Shown here: positions 24,468-33,069 of the stretch, piece after piece
Layout: each line of letters opens with the position of its first letter
How positions within the stretch are numbered: position 1 is the stretch's first letter
Source: an uncultured Prevotella sp.
GTDB taxonomy: Bacteria; Bacteroidota; Bacteroidia; Bacteroidales; Bacteroidaceae
DNA: 33,235 nucleotides
NCBI GenBank assembly: GCA_905233245.1
Contig: CAJODK010000018.1
Span: 1 to 33,235 of the forward strand
Reading direction: 5' to 3'
Notes under the pieces: model-generated
What the model was told of the DNA's origin: nothing
Databases searched by the model: none
Seen by the model: only the letters and a program-made list of their open reading frames with translations
Translations under genes and position numbers: made by a program

Positions 24468-25946
24468 ATGAAACAGCCAACAAAAGGTAGCAAGTCCTAT
24501 CTATTTTCCATCGTTATGGTCGCCGTACTTGGCGGTTTGTTATTCGGTTATGACACGGCAGTAATCTCTGGTGCAGAGAAGGGCCTGCAGGCATTCTTCC
24601 TCGGGGCCACGGACTTCGATTACTCTGATTTCCTCCATGGATTCACCTCTTCCAGTGCCCTTATAGGCTGTATCATCGGTTCGGCTCTCTCAGGTATTCT
24701 TGCTTCCAATCTTGGTCGTAAGAAGTCACTTGTCATCGCAGGCATCCTTTTCTTTCTCTCTGCCTGGGGCAGTATGTATCCGGAGATGTTTCTCTTTGAT
24801 CGTGGTGTGCCTGTATTTGAACTCCTTGTTGTTTTCAATATCTATCGTATCATCGGTGGTATTGGCGTAGGCCTGGCATCTGCCATCTGTCCTATGTACA
24901 TCGGTGAGATAGCTCCGTATAAGATTCGTGGTATGCTTGTCAGCTGGAACCAGTTTGCTATCATCTTCGGCCAGCTTGTAGTTTATTTTGTCAACTTCAT
25001 GATACTTGGTGAGCACACCCAGCCGATTATTGAGAGCATTGGTGAGGGTATGAACCGTCTTGTGGCGGACAGCGACCCATGGACTATTCAGGTAGGATGG
25101 CGCTATATGTTCGGTTCCGAGATGATACCAGCAGCTCTCTTCACACTGCTCATCTGTTTCGTACCAGAGAGTCCTCGTTATCTTGTGTCTGTTACCAAGT
25201 TTGACAAGGCTCATAATGTTCTCGCACGCATCAATGGCAGTCATGCTGCCGATATTATCATTCAGCAGATTAAGGATACCATGCATGTGAAGACCGAGAA
25301 ACTCTTCACCTATGGCTGGATGTGTATCTTCGTAGGTATCATGCTGTCAGTATTCCAGCAGGCGGTAGGTATCAATGCCGTGCTCTACTACGCACCTCGT
25401 ATTTTCGCAGATATGGGTATGGACAATCCTATGCAGGTTACGGTCTTCACGGGTATCGTCAATATCATCTTCACCCTAGTGGCAGTCTTTACTGTTGAGA
25501 AACTGGGTCGTCGTCCACTGCTCATCACGGGTTCTATCGGTATGGCAATAGGAGCACTCGGCGTAGCCGTCACTTTCGGCAATCCTGCTCTCTCTATGGT
25601 TTGCATGGCAAGCATCATGGTCTATTCTGCCAGCTTCATGTTCTCATGGGGACCTATTTGCTGGGTACTCATCGCAGAGGTGTTCCCAAATACTATCCGT
25701 GGTGCGGCAGTAGCTATAGCAGTAGCATTCCAGTGGATATTCAACTTTATCGTAAGTTCCAGTTTCGTACCTCTCTTCAATATGCATATCACAGAGGGTG
25801 ACCATTTCGGCCACTGGTTTACCTACGGCATGTACGGTGTCATCTGTATCCTTGCAGCTCTCTTCGTATGGCGACTCGTGCCAGAGACCAAGGGCAAGAC
25901 TCTGGAGGATATGACAGAACTGTGGAAGAACCGCATGAATAAGTAA
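24468..25946 (+). CDS. xylE: sugar porter MFS transporter, XylE-like
   Basis: A 492-residue, twelve-helix proton symporter of the sugar porter family. Signatures in order are GYDTAVISGA near TM1, GRKKSL in the TM2-3 loop, IGGIGVGLASAICPMYIGEIAP in TM4, the central PESPRYL, QQAVGINAVLYYAPRIF in TM7, EKLGRRPLL in the TM8-9 loop, and PETKGKTLEDM at the end. Length, the TM5-6 loop and WRYMFGSE resemble E. coli XylE, so xylose is the likely substrate, but another monosaccharide is possible. No xylose-pathway gene is nearby. It is followed by radA with no gap. Confidence 0.85.
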   Translation: MKQPTKGSKSYLFSIVMVAVLGGLLFGYDTAVISGAEKGLQAFFLGATDFDYSDFLHGFTSSSALIGCIIGSALSGILASNLGRKKSLVIAGILFFLSAWGSMYPEMFLFDRGVPVFELLVVFNIYRIIGGIGVGLASAICPMYIGEIAPYKIRGMLVSWNQFAIIFGQLVVYFVNFMILGEHTQPIIESIGEGMNRLVADSDPWTIQVGWRYMFGSEMIPAALFTLLICFVPESPRYLVSVTKFDKAHNVLARINGSHAADIIIQQIKDTMHVKTEKLFTYGWMCIFVGIMLSVFQQAVGINAVLYYAPRIFADMGMDNPMQVTVFTGIVNIIFTLVAVFTVEKLGRRPLLITGSIGMAIGALGVAVTFGNPALSMVCMASIMVYSASFMFSWGPICWVLIAEVFPNTIRGAAVAIAVAFQWIFNFIVSSSFVPLFNMHITEGDHFGHWFTYGMYGVICILAALFVWRLVPETKGKTLEDMTELWKNRMNK

Positions 25947-25952
25947 TTGTCT

Positions 25953-27353
25953 ATGGCAAAGAGTAAGACAGCATACGTATGTGACAACTGCGGATATGAC
26001 TCCACCAAGTGGTTGGGGAAGTGTCCAGAGTGTGGTCAGTGGAACACTTTCAAGGAGGTGACCATTGCTCCCTCCTCTTCCTCCTCCAGCGTGAGGAGCA
26101 GTATTCCGGCATCTGTGCTGTCTCGTGGTAAGAATGCTGCGGTGAAGCTGAGTGAGATACCTTTGCAGGATTTGCCTCGCATAGATACTCATGATGCCGA
26201 ACTCAATCGTGTCCTTGGCGGCGGACTGGTGCCTGGCAGTATCATTCTATTGGGTGGTGACCCTGGTATAGGTAAGAGTACGCTCCTCTTGCAGACGGTG
26301 ATGGGGATGCCTGAGAAGGATGTCCTCTATGTCAGTGGTGAGGAGAGTGCCCACCAGCTCAAGATGAGAGCTGAACGACTTGCAGTAAGTAGTGGCTCTG
26401 CTGCTACGGGTAATAGCGTAGAAGTGCTGTGTGAAACATCCCTTGAGAAGGTCTTTGACCAGATAAGCGAGAGTGCACCCGACCTTGTGGTGATAGACTC
26501 CATCCAGACTCTGGAGACAGAGACGGTGGATTCTGCCCCTGGCAATATCACCCAGATAAGAGAGTGCGCTAGCGCTCTGCTCAGATATGCTAAGACCAGT
26601 GGCGTGCCCGTGATACTCATCGGACATATCAACAAGGAGGGTACCATCGCAGGACCTAAGATACTGGAGCATATCGTGGATGCCGTGATACAGTTTGAGG
26701 GCGACCGTCAGGGTTTGTACCGTCTGCTTCGTTCCATCAAGAATCGTTTCGGTTCCACATCCGAGATTGGTATCTACGAGATGCAGCAAAGTGGTCTGAG
26801 GCTGGTGGCTAATCCTTCCGAACTGCTCCTCAGCGATGAGCGTGAGGGTATGAGTGGTATAGCCATAAGTGCCGCCGTAGAAGGCATGCGTCCTTTCCTC
26901 ATTGAGACACAGGCTCTGGTGAGCACAGCGGCATACGGCACACCACAGAGGAGTGCTACAGGTTTTGACCAGCACAGGCTCAATATGCTGCTTGCCGTAC
27001 TGGAGAAGAAGGTAGGCTTCAAACTCGTCCAGAAAGATGTCTTCATCAATATCGCCGGAGGCATTAAGGTGACGGATATGGCGATGGATCTCAGTGTGTT
27101 AGCTGCTGTTTTCTCCAGCAATCTAGATATGCCTATAGATACAGGCTACTGCATGTGCGGCGAAGTGGGACTGAGCGGTGAGGTGAGGCCTGTGAGCCGT
27201 ATCGAACAACGCATCAGCGAGGCTGAGAAACTTGGCTTTACTGACATCCTTATACCTAAGCGCAATATAGGTGCGCTGAAGGGTAAGAAATACTCTATCC
27301 ACATTCACCCAGTGGGGAAGGTGGAAGAGGCTCTGAAAGAACTTTTTGGGTAA
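25953..27353 (+). CDS. radA: DNA repair protein RadA
   Basis: A 466-residue RecA-like ATPase (Sms/RadA) that promotes branch migration in recombinational repair. The N-terminal zinc finger has Cys10, Cys13, Cys24 and Cys27. Walker A is GGDPGIGKST (101-110). The family motif KNRFG is in KNRFGSTSEIG, and a Lon-like C-terminal domain follows from about residue 300. An in-frame TTG at 25947 is possible, but the ATG at 25953 gives the usual MAKSKTAYVCDNCG start. Its TAA stop is the first base triplet of an 8-mer array leading to the next gene. Confidence 0.95.
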   Translation: MAKSKTAYVCDNCGYDSTKWLGKCPECGQWNTFKEVTIAPSSSSSSVRSSIPASVLSRGKNAAVKLSEIPLQDLPRIDTHDAELNRVLGGGLVPGSIILLGGDPGIGKSTLLLQTVMGMPEKDVLYVSGEESAHQLKMRAERLAVSSGSAATGNSVEVLCETSLEKVFDQISESAPDLVVIDSIQTLETETVDSAPGNITQIRECASALLRYAKTSGVPVILIGHINKEGTIAGPKILEHIVDAVIQFEGDRQGLYRLLRSIKNRFGSTSEIGIYEMQQSGLRLVANPSELLLSDEREGMSGIAISAAVEGMRPFLIETQALVSTAAYGTPQRSATGFDQHRLNMLLAVLEKKVGFKLVQKDVFINIAGGIKVTDMAMDLSVLAAVFSSNLDMPIDTGYCMCGEVGLSGEVRPVSRIEQRISEAEKLGFTDILIPKRNIGALKGKKYSIHIHPVGKVEEALKELFG

Positions 27354-27382
27354 ACGACTAAACAACTAAACAACTAAATAAA
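27351..27382 (+). repeat. four-unit 8-mer array between radA and the malic enzyme gene
   Basis: TAAACGAC, TAAACAAC, TAAACAAC, TAAATAAA. The first TAA is the radA stop, and the ATG of the next gene (27384) follows 1 nt after the last unit. Confidence 0.85.
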
Positions 27383-27383
27383 A

Positions 27384-29675
27384 ATGGCAAAAATTACAAA
27401 AGAAGATGCACTGCTCTATCATGAGAGTGGTCGTCCAGGAAAGATTGAGGTGATGCCAACCAAGCCTTATCGCACTCAGACAGACTTGTCGCTGGCTTAC
27501 TCACCAGGTGTAGCATTCCCATGTCAGGAGATACAGGCTGACCCCGATACCGTGTACAAGTACACAGACAAGGGTAACCTCGTGGCTGTTATCTCTAACG
27601 GCACGGCGGTACTCGGACTTGGCGACATTGGCGCCATGTCAGGCAAACCCGTTATGGAGGGCAAGGGACTGCTGTTCAAGATTTACGGTGGTGTTGATGT
27701 CTTCGATATTGAGGTTGATGAGAAGGACCCAGAGAAGTTCTGCGAGGCAGTAGAGAAGATAGCTCCTACCTTTGGCGGTATCAATCTGGAGGATATCAAG
27801 GCTCCGGAGTGTTTCTACATCGAGGAGCGTCTGAAGAAGTCTCTTGACATCCCTGTGATGCATGACGACCAGCATGGTACGGCTATCATCTCCAGCGCTG
27901 GTCTGCTGAATGCCCTTGAGGTGGCTGGCAAGAAGATAGAGGACGTTAAGATTGTGGTATCTGGTGCTGGTGCAGCTGCTATTATGTGTACCAAACTCTA
28001 CGTCACCCTTGGTGCTCGTCTCGAGAATATCCTGATGGTTGACTCTAAGGGCGTTATTACGGCAGACCGTGATAATCTCACAGAGCAGAAGCGCTACTTC
28101 GCTACCAAGCGTACTGACGTGCACACTCTGGAGGAGGCTATGAAGGGTGCTGACGTATTCCTCGGTCTCTCCAAGGGCAATGTGCTCTCACAGGATATGA
28201 TACGCTCTATGGCAAAGAATCCTATCGTCTTCGCTTGCGCCAACCCTGTGCCTGAGATTAGTTACGAGGATGCTATGGCAGCTCGTCCTGACGTGCTGAT
28301 GTCCACGGGTCGCTCTGACTACCCTAACCAGATAAACAACGTTATAGGTTTCCCATACATCTTCCGTGGAGCCCTCGACGTTAATGCCAAGGCTATCAAC
28401 GAGGAGATGAAGATAGCAGCTGTTCATGCTATCGCTGACCTCGCTAAGCAGTCTGTGCCAGACGTAGTGAATAAGGTGTACAAGGTGAACAATCTCACCT
28501 TCGGTCCTGACTACTTCATTCCAAAACCCGTTGACCCACGTCTCATCACCGAGGTGAGTGCTGCTGTGGCTAAGGCTGCGATGGACTCTGGCGTGGCTCG
28601 CAAGCAGATTACCGACTGGGACGCTTACAAGAATACCCTGCGTCTGCGCATGGGTCAGGAGACTCGTGTGACTCAGAATCTCTTTGAGACAGCACGCAAG
28701 CACCCACAGCGCGTAGTCTTTGCTGAGGGTCTGCACCCCACGATGATTAAGGCTGCTGTGCAGGCTAAGAACGAAGGTCTGTGCCACCCAATCCTGCTCG
28801 GTAATGCAGAGATGATAGCCAAGCAGGCGGAGGAACTCGACGTTTCTCTGGAGGGCGTGGAAATCCTCAATCTGCGTCATGACGATGCCCACGAACAGCG
28901 CGAACGCTACGCACAGGTGCTGGCTGATAAGCGCAAGCGTGAGGGCTACAACTTCGAGGAGGCTAACGATAAGATGTTTGACCGCAACTACTTCGGTATG
29001 ATGATGGTTGAGACAGGTGATGCCGACGCTCTCATCACGGGTGTATATACCAAGTTTACATCTACCTTGCAGGCAGCAGAGGAGATTATCGGTATACGTC
29101 CTGAGTACAAGCACTTCGGCACCATGCACATCCTCAACTCTAAGCGTGGTACATACTACATCGCCGACACTCTCGTCAATCGTCATCCTGACAAGGAGAC
29201 CATCAAGGATATCGCTCGCCTTACGGCTGACACCATCCGCTTCTTCAATGACGAACCACGTATCGCCATGATTAGCTACTCTAACTTTGGCGCTGACAAG
29301 GTTGGTAGCCCTAAGATGATATCCGATGCCGTGAGGGAGTTGCAGGAGGAGTATCCTGATTTGAAGATTGACGGTGAGATGAGTGTTGACCTGGCTCTTG
29401 ACCATGAGCGCCGTGACGAGAAGTACCCATTCCTCCGCCTGCACAATCAGGTGGTCAACTCTATGGTATTCCCTAACCTCAGTTCGGCCAACTCTGCCTA
29501 CAAGCTCATCAAGCAGTTCTCGCAGGAGACTGAGGTGATAGGTCCTATACAGATGGGTCTTAACAAGCCTATCCATTTCACCGACTTCGACTCTGGCGTG
29601 CGTGATATCGTCAATATCACCGCCGTTGCCGTTATCGATGCTTATGTGAGCAAGCTCAAGGCACAGCAGAAATGA
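27384..29675 (+). CDS. maeB: NADP-dependent malic enzyme with C-terminal phosphotransacetylase-like domain
   Basis: A 763-residue fusion, the usual length for MaeB. The malic enzyme half (about 1-425) has YSPGVAFPC (39-47), [20 protein letters not shown] (80-99), [10 protein letters not shown] and the Rossmann glycine motif GAGAAA (about 194-199). The second half (about 430-763) is a PTA-type domain, beginning with [16 protein letters not shown] and containing the [17 protein letters not shown] region. The malic domain makes pyruvate from malate with NADPH; the PTA domain is thought to be regulatory, sensing acetyl-CoA. The TGA overlaps the maf start by four bases. Confidence 0.94.
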   Translation: MAKITKEDALLYHESGRPGKIEVMPTKPYRTQTDLSLAYSPGVAFPCQEIQADPDTVYKYTDKGNLVAVISNGTAVLGLGDIGAMSGKPVMEGKGLLFKIYGGVDVFDIEVDEKDPEKFCEAVEKIAPTFGGINLEDIKAPECFYIEERLKKSLDIPVMHDDQHGTAIISSAGLLNALEVAGKKIEDVKIVVSGAGAAAIMCTKLYVTLGARLENILMVDSKGVITADRDNLTEQKRYFATKRTDVHTLEEAMKGADVFLGLSKGNVLSQDMIRSMAKNPIVFACANPVPEISYEDAMAARPDVLMSTGRSDYPNQINNVIGFPYIFRGALDVNAKAINEEMKIAAVHAIADLAKQSVPDVVNKVYKVNNLTFGPDYFIPKPVDPRLITEVSAAVAKAAMDSGVARKQITDWDAYKNTLRLRMGQETRVTQNLFETARKHPQRVVFAEGLHPTMIKAAVQAKNEGLCHPILLGNAEMIAKQAEELDVSLEGVEILNLRHDDAHEQRERYAQVLADKRKREGYNFEEANDKMFDRNYFGMMMVETGDADALITGVYTKFTSTLQAAEEIIGIRPEYKHFGTMHILNSKRGTYYIADTLVNRHPDKETIKDIARLTADTIRFFNDEPRIAMISYSNFGADKVGSPKMISDAVRELQEEYPDLKIDGEMSVDLALDHERRDEKYPFLRLHNQVVNSMVFPNLSSANSAYKLIKQFSQETEVIGPIQMGLNKPIHFTDFDSGVRDIVNITAVAVIDAYVSKLKAQQK

Positions 29676-30244
29676 TAATACTTGCATCCAATTCACCCCG
29701 CCGCAAGGAACTCCTCTCTGGGCTTGGCATAGACTTCCGAGTGCTGGTCATACCAGGCATTGACGAGAGTTATCCTGCCGACATGCCTGCTGAGGAGATA
29801 GCGGAGTACATAGCAACGAAAAAGTCAGTACCCTACCAAGTGGAGGGTACTGACAATATCGTCATCACCGCCGATACGGTGGTGGTCTGCGAGGGTGAGG
29901 TGATGGGCAAGCCTGCTGATGAGGCTGACGCCAGGCGTATGCTGCGCAGGCTGTCGGGCAGGACGCATCAGGTATATACCGGTGTGTGTATCAAGCGGAG
30001 TGGGGGAGAGAAGCACTTTAGTGTGTGTACCGATGTCACTTTCAAGGAGCTCTCCGATGGCGAGATACAGCACTATGTGGAGGTCTATAAGCCCTTCGAC
30101 AAGGCTGGTGCCTATGGCATACAGGAATGGATAGGCTATGTGGGCATCACTGGCATTCGTGGTTCATATTATAACGTAATGGGTCTTCCCGTACAAAGAG
30201 TTTATGAAGTATTGGTATGTAGCTCAGGCCTACCACGTAGGTAA
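29672..30244 (+). CDS. maf: Maf family nucleoside triphosphate pyrophosphatase
   Basis: A 190-residue protein beginning with the Maf signature [19 protein letters not shown], followed by the metal/catalytic region ITADTVVVCEGEVMGKP and GRTHQVYTGVCI. Maf proteins hydrolyse non-canonical or modified NTPs (dTTP/UTP or m7GTP class) and were linked to septum inhibition in Bacillus; the subclass here is not assigned. It overlaps maeB by 4 nt and the NusG-like gene by 41 nt, so three genes are tightly coupled. Confidence 0.93.
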   Translation: MIILASNSPRRKELLSGLGIDFRVLVIPGIDESYPADMPAEEIAEYIATKKSVPYQVEGTDNIVITADTVVVCEGEVMGKPADEADARRMLRRLSGRTHQVYTGVCIKRSGGEKHFSVCTDVTFKELSDGEIQHYVEVYKPFDKAGAYGIQEWIGYVGITGIRGSYYNVMGLPVQRVYEVLVCSSGLPRR

Positions 30245-31085
30245 GGACCTGTGTAATCAGCTCGACAAGTTGCCGTTTGAGTACTTCGCCCCCATGCAGC
30301 AGAAGAGTGTAGTGGTGCATGGCAAGCAGGTGAAGCGTGACGTGCCCTTGACTCTCAACTACGTATTCTTCCGCACCGATGACTTCCTCGCCCTGCAGGC
30401 TGCTGTGAGGAATTCCTCCAAGGTGCACTTACTCTATCGCATGCCTTCCAAGGATGCCAAGAAGGACAGTCACGAGGCAAGATTCCGCCCCATGACAGCC
30501 AGTGACAGGGAGATGGAGATGTTTATGAAGGCTGCGTCATTCTACACACAGGGCGCGCCGCTCACTATCCCCGACAAGGCACAGCTCAGCAAGGGCGATA
30601 CCGTACGCATCATCGACGGACCGTTCAAGGGTGTGGAGGGCATTCTCGCCTCACAGCAGGGCAAGGACGGCGGCAAGGTCATCGTGAGCATCAGCAATCT
30701 GCTTGCTATCTCTACCATAGACATTGCGCCTGAGAATCTGGAGGTCATAAGGTTCGCTCATGGCAATAAGCATATCTATAAGAAGATGGATGCCTTCAAA
30801 CCGCGTGTGGAGAAGGCTCTGCAGGATGTCAAGGCTGGTGAGCCGCTGACCGATGAAGTGCGTGAACAGATAGAGACATTCATACGCCGATTCAGCGCCA
30901 CCATTACTGATACCGTAAACACGGAGGCAAAACTTAACCTGCTGATTTTCCAGGGTTATCAGGCTTTGCAGATGACTAAGGAGGCGAAACAGTACTACCT
31001 CCGACTGCGTGACGAGATACTGCCTAAGGTGAAGGCCGAGAAGATGCGGCACGCTATTTCACAAGCGCTTCAGCAGTACCTGTAG
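30204..31085 (+). CDS. NusG-like (NGN-KOW) protein with C-terminal helical extension
   Basis: A 293-residue protein. The N-terminal part starts WYVAQAYHVGKDL and has PLTLNYVFFRTD (about 48-59), matching the NGN fold of specialised NusG paralogs such as the UpxY group. A KOW motif follows at about 129-155 (KGDTVRIIDGPFKGVEGIL). Residues about 195-293 are an added helical region without a recognised domain, absent from ordinary NusG. Such paralogs usually act as RNA polymerase elongation or antitermination factors on specific operons, often capsule loci. No polysaccharide operon lies downstream, so the target is unclear. The start overlaps maf by 41 nt and the end overlaps xseA tail-to-tail by 32 nt. 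Confidence 0.78.
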   Translation: MKYWYVAQAYHVGKDLCNQLDKLPFEYFAPMQQKSVVVHGKQVKRDVPLTLNYVFFRTDDFLALQAAVRNSSKVHLLYRMPSKDAKKDSHEARFRPMTASDREMEMFMKAASFYTQGAPLTIPDKAQLSKGDTVRIIDGPFKGVEGILASQQGKDGGKVIVSISNLLAISTIDIAPENLEVIRFAHGNKHIYKKMDAFKPRVEKALQDVKAGEPLTDEVREQIETFIRRFSATITDTVNTEAKLNLLIFQGYQALQMTKEAKQYYLRLRDEILPKVKAEKMRHAISQALQQYL

Positions 31086-32229
31086 CAAACATTATCTTTA
31101 CCTCATCCCCCTCCTTGAGCATAGCGGCATCCTTTACGCTGACGCCATTATGCAGGGTGATGCTGTAGCCTTTCCTGAGGATGTTCACGGGGTCCACTGC
31201 CTCTATGCGTTGCGCGAGCAGTTTCAGCCTGTTGTCCTCTATCAGCAGTCGGCGCTCGCTGCTGCTGTCTATCCTCTGCGCCAGGCTCTGTATGCGCATC
31301 TTCTCCCTCTCCATGTACTGCTGCGTGGCCATCGTCAGCCGTGTGGCGCACGTCTCCACGCGCTCCAGCGTCGAGGCAAGATTGCTGATGAGAAATTCCG
31401 CCACCGCCGTAGGTGTCTTGACGCTCACGCAGGCCACGATGTCCAGCACACTCTGGTCGCGGTCGTGCCCTATGCCCGTGATGATGGGCAGTGGGAAGTT
31501 GGCTACATTCTCTGCCAGCGCCAGCGTGTCAAATCCCGACAAATCCGCCGTGCTGCCGCCACCCCTTATTATTACTAAACAGTCAAAGTCCCCGTTGAAG
31601 ACTTTATCCAGCGCAGCGACGATAGAACTCTCTACCTGCTCCCCCTGCATTATAGCGGGGAATAGCTGCGTCTCAAACTGGAACCCATATCCATTGTCCG
31701 CCAATTGGTTGCAGAAGTCGCCATACCCCGCAGCCGTCGCCGATGAGATGACTGCTATGCGCTTGCAGAAGGGCGATATGCGCAGTTGTTTCTGCAGGTC
31801 TATCACGCCCTCCTCCCTCAGTTTACGGAGTATCTCGCGGCGTCTTTGCTCCATGTCGCCCAGGGTGAATGTAGGGTCTATATCCTCCACTATCCACGAG
31901 AATCCGAATGCCTCGTGGAAGTTGGCATGCACCAGCATCAGCACCTTCATGCCAGCGTGGAGTGGGGCGCCCGTCGCCTCGGTGAATTTACGTCCTACGC
32001 GCATCCACGTATTCTTCCAGCAGCACGCTCTCGCCTGTGCCCTCAGCGAGCCGTCGATAGAGTCCTTCTCTATCAGCTCCATGTAGCAGTGCCCACGATT
32101 CTCGCGCACGCTCGCCAGTTCCGCCTGCACCCAGTACTGGTCAGGCATATTCACCTCTATCGCCTCCTTCACCAGCGTGTTGAGCATCGACAGAGACAGC
32201 GGCTTTGTATCGTCAAACAGATTTATCAC
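31054..32229 (-). CDS. xseA: exodeoxyribonuclease VII large subunit
   Basis: A 391-residue subunit. The N-terminal OB-fold has the family pattern (LSLSMLNTLVKEAIE, YWVQAELASVRENRGHCYMELIEKD in outline). The catalytic domain carries RIAVISSATAAGYGDF, VIIRGGGSTADLSGFD and PIITGIGHDRDQSVLD, all typical. The start is GTG at 32227-32229, directly after a TACCTTTG box, so the message is likely leaderless. The small subunit gene xseB is not downstream as in many bacteria, since the NusG-like gene converges there with a 32-nt overlap. Confidence 0.94.
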   Translation of the reverse strand: MINLFDDTKPLSLSMLNTLVKEAIEVNMPDQYWVQAELASVRENRGHCYMELIEKDSIDGSLRAQARACCWKNTWMRVGRKFTEATGAPLHAGMKVLMLVHANFHEAFGFSWIVEDIDPTFTLGDMEQRRREILRKLREEGVIDLQKQLRISPFCKRIAVISSATAAGYGDFCNQLADNGYGFQFETQLFPAIMQGEQVESSIVAALDKVFNGDFDCLVIIRGGGSTADLSGFDTLALAENVANFPLPIITGIGHDRDQSVLDIVACVSVKTPTAVAEFLISNLASTLERVETCATRLTMATQQYMEREKMRIQSLAQRIDSSSERRLLIEDNRLKLLAQRIEAVDPVNILRKGYSITLHNGVSVKDAAMLKEGDEVKIMFATGTAEALVK

Positions 32230-32233
32230 TCTG

Positions 32234-32241
32234 CAAAGGTA
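32234..32241 (-). promoter_or_regulatory. -7 box of xseA
   Basis: The minus strand reads TACCTTTG, ending 4 nt before the GTG start. No clear -33 match at 19-20 nt spacing is visible, because that position falls in the divergent promoter. Confidence 0.6.
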
Positions 32242-32260
32242 AGAAAAACTTTCCGAAACA

Positions 32261-32292
32261 TTTGCAAGTTTTGGGAAAAGTTTTTACCTTTG
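32261..32292 (+). promoter_or_regulatory. promoter of the exported orphan gene, divergent from xseA
   Basis: TTTG (32261-32264), 20 nt, then TACCTTTG (32285-32292), a full consensus match. The leader to the ATG at 32363 is about 65 nt. Confidence 0.8.
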
Positions 32293-32362
32293 CCAAAAGA
32301 AAGACAGAAAGTCTAACCCCCATAACCGCTAAAGTCCAAATGACCTAAATCGATATGAATGT

Positions 32363-33037
32363 ATGTTCATAACAAATCAACACCTTAAATACTTACTATT
32401 TATCGGAATAACACTCCTATGCCCTCTAAGTGCCATGGCGCAGAGTTTGTCTGATTTTTTCTATCCTTTTTATACTTTTCAATATACGCTGACACCTGCG
32501 ATAAAAAATCCTCTGACTAGGATGAGATACGAAATTGGAAAACAGGCAATATCTTATACGTCACCAAGACTCAGGGTAATGGGATTGCAAGAATACGAAA
32601 TAGGTCAAGATGCATATTATTTATCCGCAGACAAGACAGTAAACGGCATTATAAGTAACCAGCAAGTCTACTATAACAGTTTTACAAGAGACATCACACG
32701 CTCCTATGACAATATTGTAATGTTTATGAATCCGAGAACAAACAAAGAGTATTGGTCAGAAACGCGAAGGGGAGAAAAATATGAATGTTCCGCTGAACAT
32801 GTGTATATAGTATATGACGGAAAATATTCAAAAGCGATTAAGATAACCAGAAAGACAAAGGCAAAAAACAACATTGTCACTACATGGGAATATTGGTTGC
32901 CCAATATGAGCAGAATAGCAACTTTTGGGCAATGGGGGAAGGGGAAACGCAGTATCATTGAAGTTTCTGATATGATAAGACCAGAGGCTGATATATCCGA
33001 GATTTCTTCTGAAGAATACAATTCACATAAAAAGTAG
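32363..33037 (+). CDS. exported hypothetical protein
   Basis: A 224-residue protein with a clear Sec signal peptide (hydrophobic residues 10-25, cleavage probably after AMA at residue 26). The mature part is rich in Tyr, Ser and charged residues, looks beta-rich, and shows no domain I recognise. Its DNA is visibly richer in A and T than the neighbouring genes, with many AAA, ATA and TAT codons, unlike the GC-ending codons around it. This suggests recent acquisition or a lineage-specific gene. It has its own consensus promoter and is followed within 33 nt by the 21-nt repeat array. Confidence 0.75.
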   Translation: MFITNQHLKYLLFIGITLLCPLSAMAQSLSDFFYPFYTFQYTLTPAIKNPLTRMRYEIGKQAISYTSPRLRVMGLQEYEIGQDAYYLSADKTVNGIISNQQVYYNSFTRDITRSYDNIVMFMNPRTNKEYWSETRRGEKYECSAEHVYIVYDGKYSKAIKITRKTKAKNNIVTTWEYWLPNMSRIATFGQWGKGKRSIIEVSDMIRPEADISEISSEEYNSHKK

Positions 33038-33069
33038 ATAGTACACAAACACAACATTCCTTGTACTCG

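Noticed and set aside
28188..29696. 502-codon minus-strand open frame opposite the malic enzyme gene
   Set aside because: It is composition-driven, has no recognisable motif, and lies fully antisense to a well-supported enzyme.
31181..32086. 301-codon plus-strand open frame over xseA
   Set aside because: It is a Ser/Cys-rich antisense frame with no domain. The minus-strand XseA motifs are unambiguous.
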